15,224 bases of DNA from Thermoplasmata archaeon (GTDB lineage: Archaea; Thermoplasmatota; Thermoplasmata; Lutacidiplasmatales; UBA184): the NCBI GenBank assembly GCA_030039865.1, contig JASHUS010000034.1, positions 1-15,224 on the forward strand, in the 5' to 3' direction. The translations under genes and the position numbers were made by a program. Shown piece after piece: positions 1-6,403 of this stretch. The notes beneath the pieces were generated by a model. The model was not told where the DNA came from and made no database searches. It saw only the letters and a list, made by a program, of their open reading frames with translations. The stretch's first letter is position 1. Each line of letters opens with the position of its first letter.

Positions 1-116
1 GTCGAGCTATGGCTCGGCTTCTTGCGGGGGCGCGACTTCCGGGACTCGACCTCCTCGTCCTCGTCGGGATCGTCGTCGTCGTCCGGATCCCGGCGCGAGC
101 CCTTGCCCGAGGCCAT
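1..116 (-). CDS. N-terminus of an acidic low-complexity protein (partial, cut by window edge)
   Basis: An open frame begins with ATG at 116 and runs off the left edge after 38 codons. The visible residues begin MASGKGSRR, continue with an Asp/Glu stretch (DPDDDDDPDEDEE, residues 10-22) and then turn basic (RKSRPRKKP). This is a disordered, charge-patterned leader rather than a folded domain, so no function can be assigned. The start is supported by an AT-rich GTTAAG element at 141-146, about 27 bp upstream, the spacing seen at several other genes here. The plus-strand frame through the same bases is Arg/Leu-rich and looks like a shadow. Charged tails of this kind occur on many archaeal nucleic-acid and ribosome-associated proteins, but that is only a general expectation. 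Confidence 0.55.
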   Translation of the reverse strand, partial: MASGKGSRRDPDDDDDPDEDEEVESRKSRPRKKPSHSS

Positions 117-139
117 CGATACACCGGGATTCGACCGGA

Positions 140-148
140 CCTTAACCC
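140..148 (-). promoter_or_regulatory. Putative box A for the left-edge gene
   Basis: On the minus strand this reads GGTTAAGGT and stands out from GC-rich surroundings. Its centre lies about 27 bp from the ATG at 116, which would place the transcription start at or next to the start codon (leaderless). Assigned by eye from spacing and base composition. Confidence 0.4.
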
Positions 149-252
149 TTCCATTCGAACGGATGCCCGGCTCCGGCCATGGGGGCTGAGCACTTCAGAA
201 TCGAACGAATCCTAATCACCCCCTTCCGGCGTTCGCGCCACGGGGGGATCCG

Positions 253-897
253 TTGCCCGTCCATCCGGCCCGGCGATTCGACATCTCCATGCCGCTGTAC
301 GACGGGATGCCGGCGTTCCCCGGCGATCCTCCGTTCTCGAGCGCGCCGGCCCACTCCCTGAGCCGCGGCGACGCCTACAATCTCTCCTCGCTGCGATTCG
401 GCTCCCACGTCGGCACCCACGTCGACCCGCCGGTCCACTTCCTTCCCGGAGGAGCGACGATCGACGAGATTGATCTTGAGGCGTTGAATGGGCCGTGCGA
501 GGTCGTCGAAGTTCCTCCGCTCGTCGGCTCCGTGGGGCCGGCGGACGTGGCGAAGGTCCCACCGGGCACGAGTCGGGTGCTGTTCCGGACCAAGAACTCC
601 GAGCGATGGCGCGAACGCCTCCAATTCTTTCCGGACTATGTGGCGCTCGCCCCGGCCGGCGCGGAGGCCCTGCGCGCGAGATCGATCCGCCTCGTCGGGA
701 TCGACTCGCTCTCGATCGAGCGGGATCCCTCGGGTCGGTACCCCGTCCACCACACGCTTCTCGGCGCGGGGGTGCTGATCCTCGAGGGCCTCCTGCTGGG
801 GGAGGTACCGGCCGGTCGATACCGCCTCGCGTGCCTTCCGCTGCGGCTGCGCGCGGGCGACGGCGGACCGGCGAGGGCGACGCTCGAGTCGATCTAG
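253..897 (+). CDS. Cyclase-family metal-dependent hydrolase, kynurenine formamidase (KynB)-like
   Basis: This 214-residue protein belongs to the cyclase/arylformamidase family, whose KynB members hydrolyse N-formylkynurenine in tryptophan breakdown. The family signature HxGTHxDxPxHF is complete at residues 52-63 (HVGTHVDPPVHF), supplying metal ligands His56, Asp58 and His62. A later GIDSLSIE segment (149-156), His166/His167 and Glu178 match the family's second metal-ligand set and C-terminal region. Length is normal for the family. The TTG at 253 is preferred over ATG 289 because it keeps the first beta-strand (RFDISM) typical of these proteins, and GGGGGGATCC lies just before it. The next gene follows after 7 bp. 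No other tryptophan-catabolism gene is visible, so the substrate is uncertain: other family members act on cyclic amides, isatin or unknown esters. Confidence 0.85.
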   Translation: MPVHPARRFDISMPLYDGMPAFPGDPPFSSAPAHSLSRGDAYNLSSLRFGSHVGTHVDPPVHFLPGGATIDEIDLEALNGPCEVVEVPPLVGSVGPADVAKVPPGTSRVLFRTKNSERWRERLQFFPDYVALAPAGAEALRARSIRLVGIDSLSIERDPSGRYPVHHTLLGAGVLILEGLLLGEVPAGRYRLACLPLRLRAGDGGPARATLESI

Positions 898-904
898 GGG
901 CCGC

Positions 905-1333
905 ATGAGCCTCGCCCCACCCGGACCGGGCCGGTATCCGCTCCCGCTCGACAGCGCTCCGTTCTACTTCCTGCTCGCCACGCTCGGGCTCTTCGTCGTC
1001 ATGCTGCTGGTCCTCCGCGCCTACTATCCGAACCGCAAGCGCGGCTTCGAGGGGTACCTCGAGGCGGCCGGCGTGAGCCTCTCCTTCCTCGTCTTCGCGG
1101 TCGCGTTCGTCGTCGTGCTGGCCGCGCACGACCCGCGAGGCAACCGGACGTCGTACGCGTTCTACGAGACGATCCTCTCCGGGTACTGGCTCGCCTTCTC
1201 GATTCCCGTCGTCACGGTCGGAAGCTCGATCCAGGCGCGCAGCCGCGGGGCGATCCGCTGGCTCGTCCCGTCGATCCTGGTCGCGATCGCGATGTTCTTC
1301 GCGATCTTCGCGTACTACTACCTCGGAGCGTAG
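905..1333 (+). CDS. Four-helix integral membrane protein of unknown function
   Basis: A 142-residue hydrophobic protein with four predicted transmembrane segments at about residues 19-38, 55-74, 88-108 and 117-139. The loops are short and rich in Arg/Lys (YYPNRKRGFEGY near 40-51, QARSRGAIRW near 110-119). I recognise no catalytic motif, transporter signature or heme-binding pattern, and no function is proposed. Its ATG lies 7 bp after the stop of the cyclase-family gene, so the two are very probably co-transcribed. It ends 9 bp before the convergent Trm112-like gene. The hydrophobic pattern is unlikely to arise by chance in a shadow frame. Confidence 0.75.
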   Translation: MSLAPPGPGRYPLPLDSAPFYFLLATLGLFVVMLLVLRAYYPNRKRGFEGYLEAAGVSLSFLVFAVAFVVVLAAHDPRGNRTSYAFYETILSGYWLAFSIPVVTVGSSIQARSRGAIRWLVPSILVAIAMFFAIFAYYYLGA

Positions 1334-1342
1334 CGAGCCGCG

Positions 1343-1528
1343 TCAGGCGTCGCGCTCGTCGGGCGGCAGGAGATCCGGTATGCCGTCCTCGATCGGATAG
1401 TCGACGGCACACTTGCCGCAGCGCAACGAGCCGGCGAGGATGTCCTCCCCCTCGCGCGTGCGCACATTGAGCACGAGCTCCCCGCGGCAGACCGGACATC
1501 GCAGGATGTCGAGAAGGTCGGGCTTCAT
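1343..1528 (-). CDS. Trm112-like small zinc protein (methyltransferase activator)
   Basis: A 61-residue protein with two zinc-binding pairs, Cys11/Cys14 (CPVC) and Cys37/Cys40 (CGKC), and a C-terminal YPIEDGIPDLLP segment. This is the Trm112/UPF0434 (YcaR) layout: N-terminal LLDILRCP, a beta-strand insert, the second Cys pair and 'dGIPdLLP'. Archaeal and eukaryotic Trm112 proteins bind and stabilise SAM-dependent methyltransferases that modify tRNA, rRNA or release factor. The start at 1528 overlaps the aIF2-gamma stop as ATGA, implying translational coupling; an in-frame ATG at 1570 would bury 14 extra residues inside aIF2-gamma and is less likely. Bacterial YcaR-like proteins share the fold, so partner and exact role are inferred. 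Its place in a translation operon favours the Trm112 reading. Confidence 0.8.
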   Translation of the reverse strand: MKPDLLDILRCPVCRGELVLNVRTREGEDILAGSLRCGKCAVDYPIEDGIPDLLPPDERDA

Positions 1529-2760
1529 CGGCCGGCGGCTTCCACGATGCCGAATCCGATGAGGCGCCATGCGTTCAGCCGCCGCGAGATGGCGACCCGG
1601 CTGCCGGGAAAGACGGTCACCGGACGGTTGAGTGCGAGCTCGACCTCGTCCCCGCGGGCGCTGGTCACCTTGCCGCTCGCCACCGTCGTGCCGACGGTGA
1701 TCGCGAGGAGCTCGCTCGTGCGAATGCGCTCGACCTTGATCTCGCGCTGCGCGCCGAGGACGCGATCGAGCAGCGTCGCCTTGAGGTGGATCCGCTGGCT
1801 CACCGGCGGCAGGGTGCCGGCGGTTCCGATGAGTCGACCCGTCAGGCCGTCACCCTTCGCCAGCGCCGGGTCGAGGCCCGTGCCGATCGCCGCCAGTCCG
1901 CCGGGATGCAACTCGTCCCACTCCTGTCCGCCCGAAACGATCGACGTGACCTCGGTCGTCAGCGACTCGGTCGGAGCGGTGCCCTCCCCGGTCCGACCGG
2001 GGCGGATCTCGATCTCTTCGCCGAGCGTGATCTTCCCCTGGAGGAGCGAACCGCCGAGGACGCCCCCGCGCAGCTCGCCGGGCCGGGTCCCGGGTCGATT
2101 GACATCGAACGAGCGCGCGACGTACATCAGCGGCGGCTTCGTCTCGTCGCGCGGCGGCGTGGGGATCGTCGTCTCGATCGCCTGGATCAGCGCGTCGATC
2201 CCGACCTTGTGATTGGCGCTGACCGGTATCACCGGCGCTCCCGAGATCGGCGAGCCCTTGAGGAACTCGACGATCTCCGCGTAGTTCTCGGCCGCGGCCT
2301 CGGGCGAGATCAGATCGATCTTGTTCTGGACGACCACGACCTTGCGGACTCCGATGATGTCGAGAGCGTAGAGGTGCTCGCGGGTCTGGGGCTGCGGGAC
2401 GTGCTCGTTCGCGGCGACGAGCAGGAGGGCCCCGTCCATGATCGCGGCGCCCGAGAGCATCGTCTCCATCAGGGTCTCGTGGCCCGGGGCGTCGACGAAC
2501 GAGACCGCCCGCAGGAACTTCGCCTCGCCCCCGCACGTCGGGCAGACCGGCGTCACCGAAAAGCCGGAGGGCTCCGGGCAGTTCGGGCACTTGTAGAACG
2601 CCGCGTCGGCGTAGCCCAGCTTGATCGAGATCCCGCGCTTCAGCTCCTCGGAGTGGCGATCGGTCCACTCGCCGGTGAGCGCCTGCGTGAGGGTGGTCTT
2701 TCCGTGATCGACGTGTCCGACGAGGCCGATGTTGACCTCGGGCTGTCGGGGGACCTTCAT
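1525..2760 (-). CDS. eif2g: Translation initiation factor aIF2 subunit gamma
   Basis: A 411-residue GTPase, the full length expected for archaeal aIF2-gamma, the subunit that binds GTP and initiator Met-tRNA in the cytosolic aIF2 heterotrimer. Visible motifs are the P-loop GHVDHGKTT (15-23), switch II DAPGHE (90-95) and NKID (146-149). Between G1 and G3 lies the gamma-specific zinc knuckle, Cys58, Cys61, Cys73 and Cys76 (CPNC...CPTC), which separates it from EF-Tu and SelB. RPGTRPGELRGGVLGGS near 220-236 is the characteristic domain II sequence. The ATG at 2760 overlaps the S6e stop as ATGA, and the stop overlaps the start of the Trm112-like gene in the same way, so all three are probably one coupled operon. 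S6e next to aIF2-gamma is a recurring archaeal gene order. Confidence 0.97.
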   Translation of the reverse strand: MKVPRQPEVNIGLVGHVDHGKTTLTQALTGEWTDRHSEELKRGISIKLGYADAAFYKCPNCPEPSGFSVTPVCPTCGGEAKFLRAVSFVDAPGHETLMETMLSGAAIMDGALLLVAANEHVPQPQTREHLYALDIIGVRKVVVVQNKIDLISPEAAAENYAEIVEFLKGSPISGAPVIPVSANHKVGIDALIQAIETTIPTPPRDETKPPLMYVARSFDVNRPGTRPGELRGGVLGGSLLQGKITLGEEIEIRPGRTGEGTAPTESLTTEVTSIVSGGQEWDELHPGGLAAIGTGLDPALAKGDGLTGRLIGTAGTLPPVSQRIHLKATLLDRVLGAQREIKVERIRTSELLAITVGTTVASGKVTSARGDEVELALNRPVTVFPGSRVAISRRLNAWRLIGFGIVEAAGR

Positions 2761-3134
2761 GAGGCGCCGAAGAGCTCCGCGAGGGGCTTGGGGCCCTTCT
2801 GTTCCACGACCAGGTTGATCTGCACGGTGTCCTCGCTGATCGTGTTTCCGCGGAACGTTCGGCGCTTGCGCATACCGGCGCGGGGCGCGTGGAATCCGAA
2901 GCCCTCCCCGACGTAAAGGCGCGTCTGCCGTGCGCCCGGCACGTCGGGACGGAGCGGGAATCCGCTCTTGTCGGTGCCCCCGGTGATACGGAACGTGTAG
3001 CCGGTCGCGCCGATCAGCTCCCCGCCGATCGACTCGCCGATACGCTTGCCGAGGAAGCCGGCCGCCTGCGGATCGCCGACGGAGCGGGCCACGGACGTGG
3101 ACTTCTCGGCGATGACGAGCTTGTATTCCACCAT
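2757..3134 (-). CDS. rps6e: 30S ribosomal protein S6e
   Basis: A 125-residue protein matching archaeal S6e, a small-subunit ribosomal protein shared with eukaryotes. Recognisable segments are the N-terminal VIAEKSTSVAR-type strand, LGKRIGESIGG (28-38), the TGGTDKSGFPLRPDV block (51-65) and RKRRTFRGNTISEDTVQIN (89-107). Archaeal S6e lacks the long phosphorylated C-terminal helix of the eukaryotic protein, and this length agrees. The frame stays open far upstream (to 4004), but homology begins exactly at MVEYKLVI, and the upstream part is antisense to the prepilin peptidase. It is first in the operon with aIF2-gamma (ATGA overlap). A CATAAA box at 3169-3174 probably serves as its promoter, giving a leader of roughly 10 nt. 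Confidence 0.97.
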   Translation of the reverse strand: MVEYKLVIAEKSTSVARSVGDPQAAGFLGKRIGESIGGELIGATGYTFRITGGTDKSGFPLRPDVPGARQTRLYVGEGFGFHAPRAGMRKRRTFRGNTISEDTVQINLVVEQKGPKPLAELFGAS

Positions 3135-3168
3135 GTGGTTCGGGGTGCCGCGCGCCAGCGAGGCGGCG

Positions 3169-3176
3169 TTTATGAA
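3169..3176 (-). promoter_or_regulatory. Putative box A of the S6e operon
   Basis: The minus strand reads TTCATAAA here, the only AT-rich stretch in the GC-rich 138-bp gap between the divergent S6e and prepilin peptidase genes. Its centre is about 37 bp from the S6e ATG, so a start site about 26 bp downstream would leave a leader of roughly 10 nt. No strong Shine-Dalgarno sequence is visible in that leader. Confidence 0.45.
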
Positions 3177-3272
3177 GCTATCCCGATGTCGCCGTCGCCA
3201 CGCCGGGCCCCTGCGACCGGGCAGGGACCGATGGTAGGCCCGCCACTCCGCTCGAACCGCTCCGCTTAATCC

Positions 3273-4223
3273 GTGAAGCCCTGTCGCCGGGCGCGGGGCG
3301 GGTCCGGATTGGTCGAGGCGGCCGCGGCGGTCCTGGGGGCCCAGGTCGCGATCCTCGTCGGGGGATTCGCCTATGCGGCGGCTGCGGATTGGAGGGCCCG
3401 GGAGGTCACCGACCGCCTCTGGCAGGTGATGGGCCTCGCCGGCCTCGTGCTCGGCGCCCTCAGCCTCGCGCCCGGAGGTCTCGCCCCCGTGATCCTCTGG
3501 ATCGTCGTCGCCGCCTTCACGCTGCAGCACATGTTCGCCTGGACCCTCGGACCCCGGCTCGAGGCGTATGAGAACGCCGTGGACATCGGTCTCTACGTGA
3601 TCGTCGTGGCCACGGTCGTGCTCGCCTCGATCGAACTCGGGGTGGGCCCCCGGGGGGTTCCCTACGTCGTGATCGCGCTCCTCGCGACGGTACTCTTCAG
3701 CCGCGGGCTTTTCGAAGCGGGTCTCCTCTTCGGGGGCGCGGACGCAAAGGCGCTGATGATCGCCGGCGTGCTCCTCCCGGTCTTCGCGACGCCGCTCCTC
3801 GTGCCGCCCGCGGCGATCGCCCCGATCAACGAGTACTTGCCATTCCCGATCAACCTGCTCGTGGACGCCGCGCTCCTCTCGGCAGTGGTCCCGATCGCGC
3901 TCGCGGTCCGGAACGCCGCCCGCGGTGAGTTCCGCGCGGGGAAGACCTTCACCGGCTACTCGATACCGGTCCGCGAGCTTCCCGAGCGGTTCGTTTGGGT
4001 GCACGACCCGATGTCGCGCGAGGGTCGGGAGGAGGAGGCGACGATCGAGACGTCCGAGCAGGACCGGCAGCGGCGGATCCGGATCGCGCGCGAGCTCACC
4101 GCGCAGGGGGTGGAGCGGGTCTGGGTGACGCCCCAGATCCCGTACCTCGTGCTCCTGGCGGCCGGGACGGTCGCCGCGCTCCTGGCCGGCAACCTCGTCT
4201 TCGACCTGATCGCGCTCGTCTGA
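3273..4223 (+). CDS. Archaeal type IV prepilin/preflagellin peptidase (A24 family)
   Basis: A polytopic membrane aspartyl protease of up to 316 residues, of the type that cleaves class III signal peptides of archaeal pilins and archaellins at the membrane. The two catalytic aspartates are visible: Asp39 in ADWRAREVTDRLW, in the first cytoplasmic loop, and Asp157 in GGADAKA (154-160), the archaeal form of the GxGD motif. Several hydrophobic helices follow one another, then a charged soluble segment (about 213-288, including KTFTGYSIPVRELPERFVWV) and a final membrane helix (291-312). The start is uncertain: GTG 3273 adds a basic MKPCRRARGG leader, while TTG 3309 would begin directly at the first hydrophobic helix and fits better with a CTTAAT element at 3264-3269. 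No pilin or archaellin gene is in the window, so its substrates lie elsewhere. Confidence 0.88.
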   Translation: MKPCRRARGGSGLVEAAAAVLGAQVAILVGGFAYAAAADWRAREVTDRLWQVMGLAGLVLGALSLAPGGLAPVILWIVVAAFTLQHMFAWTLGPRLEAYENAVDIGLYVIVVATVVLASIELGVGPRGVPYVVIALLATVLFSRGLFEAGLLFGGADAKALMIAGVLLPVFATPLLVPPAAIAPINEYLPFPINLLVDAALLSAVVPIALAVRNAARGEFRAGKTFTGYSIPVRELPERFVWVHDPMSREGREEEATIETSEQDRQRRIRIARELTAQGVERVWVTPQIPYLVLLAAGTVAALLAGNLVFDLIALV

Positions 4224-4239
4224 AGTGGTCCGCGCAAAG

Positions 4240-4247
4240 GCTTTTCT
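4240..4247 (+). promoter_or_regulatory. Putative box A for the mutase small subunit-meaB operon
   Basis: GCTTTTCT, preceded by CAAAG, lies in the 47-bp gap after the prepilin peptidase stop. Its centre is about 27 bp before GTG 4271, which would make the mRNA leaderless. The minus strand before alaX carries a similar TTTCTCC element at a similar distance. Confidence 0.4.
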
Positions 4248-4270
4248 CCGCCGTTCCCGTATTTCGCCCG

Positions 4271-4696
4271 GTGACGAAGGCGAAGGCGCCGGCGAAGCCC
4301 GTCCCGATCCGCGTCCTCATCGCTAAGCCGGGTCTCGACGGACACGACCGGGGCGCGAAGGTCGTCGCCCGGGCGCTGCGCGACGCGGGTATGGAGGTCA
4401 TCTACGCCGGCCTCCGGCAGACCCCCGAAGAGATCGTTCGGGCCGCTCTCGAGGAGGACGTCGACCTCATCGGCCTCTCGATCCTCTCGGGCGCCCACAT
4501 GGCGCTGATCCCCCGGGTCCTCGCGCTCCTGAAGAAGAACCACGCCGGTACCATCCCGGTCTTCGCGGGCGGGATCATCCCCGACGAGGACGCCCGTCGG
4601 TTGCGGGCGGCCGGGGTCCGGGCCATCTTCGGTCCCGGTGCCTCGCTCGAGGAGATCGTCACGACCGCGAACGCACTGGCTCGATCCGCGGCATGA
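4271..4696 (+). CDS. Methylmalonyl-CoA mutase, small cobalamin-binding subunit
   Basis: A 141-residue flavodoxin-like B12-binding domain. The base-off/His-on cobalamin signature DxHxxG is Asp23-x-His25-x-x-Gly28 within GLDGHDRGAK, His25 being the expected lower axial cobalt ligand. LSILSGAHM (about 75-83) and FAGGIIP match the second and third elements of the fold. Archaea commonly encode this mutase as separate catalytic and B12 subunits; it interconverts methylmalonyl-CoA and succinyl-CoA in the cytosol. The catalytic subunit is not in the window. GTG 4271 was chosen because it follows a possible promoter by about 27 bp and gives a short basic leader; upstream frame extension is antisense noise. 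The stop overlaps the meaB start as ATGA. Small subunits of isobutyryl- or 2-hydroxyisobutyryl-CoA mutase look alike, so substrate specificity is inferred. Confidence 0.9.
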   Translation: MTKAKAPAKPVPIRVLIAKPGLDGHDRGAKVVARALRDAGMEVIYAGLRQTPEEIVRAALEEDVDLIGLSILSGAHMALIPRVLALLKKNHAGTIPVFAGGIIPDEDARRLRAAGVRAIFGPGASLEEIVTTANALARSAA

Positions 4697-5658
4697 CCGG
4701 TTCGCCCCGCCTCCCGCCGGCCGCCGGCGCGATCCTCCGCGGCGACCGCCGGGCCCTCGCCCGCGCGATCTCTGCGATCGAGGACGGGGACCCGTCCGCC
4801 GGCCCGATCCTCCGCGCCCTCTTCCCCCGGACCCGGGGCGTCCCGGTGATCGGGTTCGCGGGCCCGCTCGGGGTCGGCAAGTCGAGCGTCATCAACCAGC
4901 TCGTCCACCAGCTGCGCTCGATCGGTCGGTCGGTCGCGATCGTCGCCGTCGATCCGTCGAGCCCGTTCTCCGGTGGCTCGGTCCTCGGCGATCGCATTCG
5001 CTTCGAGTCCCGGGCGGACGACGCGGGCGTCTACTTCCGCTCCATGGCGAGCCGGGGCGCGGCGGGCGGCGTGGCGGCGGCGACGCGGGAGGCGGCCCGG
5101 CTCCTCGACGCCGCGGGGTTCGATGTCGTCCTCGTCGAGACCGTCGGCAGCGGCCAGGTGGACGTCGCGATCCGCGAGATCGCCACGACCCGCGTCATCG
5201 TGCTCGTGCCCCACCTCGGCGACGAGGTCCAGACCCTGAAGGCGGGGCTGTTCGAGATCGCCGACGTCTTCTGCGTGAACAAGTCGGACCTCCCCGGCGC
5301 GGACCTCGCGCGTCGGGATCTCTCGGAGCTGGTCGCGAGCGGTCCCCGGGACGCGGGCTGGAAGCCCCGGATCGTCACCACCTCGACGACTGCGCCGAGC
5401 GGGATCGCCGACCTGTGGTCCGCGATCGAGGCCCACGAGGCGTACCTCGACAGCTCGAAGTCGCGGCAGGACGGGGAGCGCCACCGTCTCGCGATCGAGA
5501 TCGTCGGGCTCGTCCGCGACCGCGTCGGACGGGACCTGACCGTGCGACTCGAACGGGACCCGGCGCTCCGTCGTCTGCTCGACGAGGTGCTCGCGCGGAA
5601 GATCGATCCGCGCACGGCCGCCGAACGTCTCGAGCCTCTCTCCCGCCGCGGCGCGTAG
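4693..5658 (+). CDS. meaB: MeaB/ArgK-family GTPase, chaperone of methylmalonyl-CoA mutase
   Basis: A 321-residue G3E-type P-loop GTPase. MeaB proteins gate cobalamin loading of methylmalonyl-CoA mutase and protect or rescue it from inactivation. Visible features are the Walker A loop GPLGVGKSS (57-65), VAVDPSSPFSGGSVLGDRIR (the family's Mg/switch I block, near 93-112), a VETVGSGQVDVAI switch II segment and the NKSDL base-specificity motif. Most MeaB proteins have G-x-P-G-A-G-K-S-T, so Pro-Leu-Gly-Val is a mild deviation that keeps the catalytic Lys and Ser. The C-terminal alpha-helical part includes a degenerate R/E-rich arm and ends normally. The gene is fused by an ATGA overlap to the B12 subunit gene, which strongly supports the mutase-chaperone role over the old arginine-transport label ArgK. 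Confidence 0.93.
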   Translation: MTGSPRLPPAAGAILRGDRRALARAISAIEDGDPSAGPILRALFPRTRGVPVIGFAGPLGVGKSSVINQLVHQLRSIGRSVAIVAVDPSSPFSGGSVLGDRIRFESRADDAGVYFRSMASRGAAGGVAAATREAARLLDAAGFDVVLVETVGSGQVDVAIREIATTRVIVLVPHLGDEVQTLKAGLFEIADVFCVNKSDLPGADLARRDLSELVASGPRDAGWKPRIVTTSTTAPSGIADLWSAIEAHEAYLDSSKSRQDGERHRLAIEIVGLVRDRVGRDLTVRLERDPALRRLLDEVLARKIDPRTAAERLEPLSRRGA

Positions 5659-5662
5659 GGCG

Positions 5663-6238
5663 ATGTTCACGGCGCTCGCCTTCGTGGCCATCGGTCTGCT
5701 CGTGAGCGCGGTCGTCGCCGCGTACTTCATCTTCGCGACGTTCGCCTTCGGCGCGGGCTACCAGCCCACACCGAAGATCGTCGCCGAGGCGATGCTCCGG
5801 TACGCCGAAGTGGGGCCGCGCGACGTCGTCTTCGATCTCGGGGCCGGGACGGGTGCCATCGTCTTCCGCGCCGCCCGGGTCTATCGGGCGAAGGTCGTCG
5901 GGGCCGAGGTCGAACCGATTCGGGTGCTCATCCTCCGATTGCGACGTCGGTTCGGCCCGGCCGGCGATCGGATCACGATCCGCTGGGGGAATCTCTTCGA
6001 CCTCGACTTTCGCGAGGCGACCGTGGTGACCGCCTTCCTGTGGCCCGGCGCGATGGCGCGGCTGCGCGAGAAGTTCGAGTCCGAGTTGGCCCCGGGGGTT
6101 CGCGTCGTCAGCTACTATCACCCGATCCCGGGCTGGACGCCGGTCCGTTCCGATTCCGATCTCCTCGTCTACCTGTATCGCTGGCCCGAGGCCCGGACGG
6201 CGCCCGGGGCCACGCGCGGGACTACGGGTGGTAGCTGA
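5663..6238 (+). CDS. Membrane-anchored SAM methyltransferase, FAM173/ATPSCKMT-like
   Basis: A 191-residue class I methyltransferase with one N-terminal transmembrane helix (about residues 4-29). A YQPTP motif (33-37) and the SAM-binding loop DLGAGTG (58-64) follow. The order N-terminal helix, Y-x-PTP, 'V..aML.yA.v.p.DvvfDLG.G', then 'NLFDLDF' and a PGVRVVSYYHPIPGW segment resembles the FAM173 lysine methyltransferases, whose mitochondrial members modify the adenine nucleotide translocator and the ATP synthase c-subunit. That match is from memory of the family; an unrelated membrane-tethered methyltransferase is possible. The cytosolic face would carry the catalytic domain, with substrates likely at the membrane. 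The ATG lies 4 bp after meaB, suggesting co-transcription. The Gly/Thr-rich C-terminus overlaps the convergent microprotein gene by 17 bp. Confidence 0.8.
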   Translation: MFTALAFVAIGLLVSAVVAAYFIFATFAFGAGYQPTPKIVAEAMLRYAEVGPRDVVFDLGAGTGAIVFRAARVYRAKVVGAEVEPIRVLILRLRRRFGPAGDRITIRWGNLFDLDFREATVVTAFLWPGAMARLREKFESELAPGVRVVSYYHPIPGWTPVRSDSDLLVYLYRWPEARTAPGATRGTTGGS

Positions 6239-6347
6239 ACCAGAACGCGGCGCCGACGACCAGGACCGCGAGGATCAGGAGTCCCCCGACCAGCCAGCCG
6301 GTGTAGGCCCCTTTCGCGTCGTCGTTCGACATACGTTCCACCGACAT
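6222..6347 (-). CDS. Single-helix membrane microprotein (41 aa, or 36 aa from the internal ATG)
   Basis: A short open frame ending in TAG at 6222-6224. Two in-frame ATGs are possible, at 6347 (41 residues) and 6332 (36 residues, beginning MSNDDAKGAY). From the second start, residues 12-32 (WLVGGLLILAVLVVGAAFWF) form one strong transmembrane helix, with an acidic N-terminus and a short SYHP tail. The upstream start is favoured by a CATAAA box at 6369-6374, about 25 bp before it, which would give a leaderless mRNA. I recognise no homologue. The compact, hydrophobic composition is typical of small subunits or regulators of membrane complexes, which is only an analogy. It overlaps the 3' end of the convergent methyltransferase gene by 17 bp and follows another microprotein on the same strand. 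Confidence 0.6.
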   Translation of the reverse strand: MSVERMSNDDAKGAYTGWLVGGLLILAVLVVGAAFWFSYHP

Positions 6348-6368
6348 GGAAGCCCGACCGGTGCGACG

Positions 6369-6376
6369 TTTATGGG
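6369..6376 (-). promoter_or_regulatory. Putative box A before the 41-aa microprotein
   Basis: The minus strand reads CCCATAAA, an AT-rich island between the two microprotein frames. Its spacing of about 25 bp to ATG 6347 matches the leaderless geometry seen elsewhere here and supports the longer start. The same TTTATG core on the plus strand faces no gene. Confidence 0.45.
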
Positions 6377-6403
6377 TGCGGTGTTCGCACCACCCTCCCG
6401 CGC

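Noticed and set aside
118..140. Sequence resembling a tRNA T-arm (CCGG-TCGAATC-CCGG on the minus strand).
   Set aside because: No matching acceptor, D or anticodon stems could be found within tRNA distance; it lies between the box A and the start codon of the left-edge gene.
142..906. Minus-strand ORF of 254 aa opposite the cyclase-family gene.
   Set aside because: Arg-rich composition with no recognisable domain, wholly antisense to a gene whose metal-binding signature is intact.
1786..2916. Plus-strand ORF of 376 aa opposite aIF2-gamma.
   Set aside because: Arg/Asp/Leu-rich shadow of a highly conserved gene on the other strand; no domain seen.
3135..4004. N-terminal extension of S6e of about 290 residues.
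   Set aside because: It is antisense to the prepilin peptidase, has shadow-frame composition, and S6e family homology starts exactly at ATG 3134, which has its own box A.
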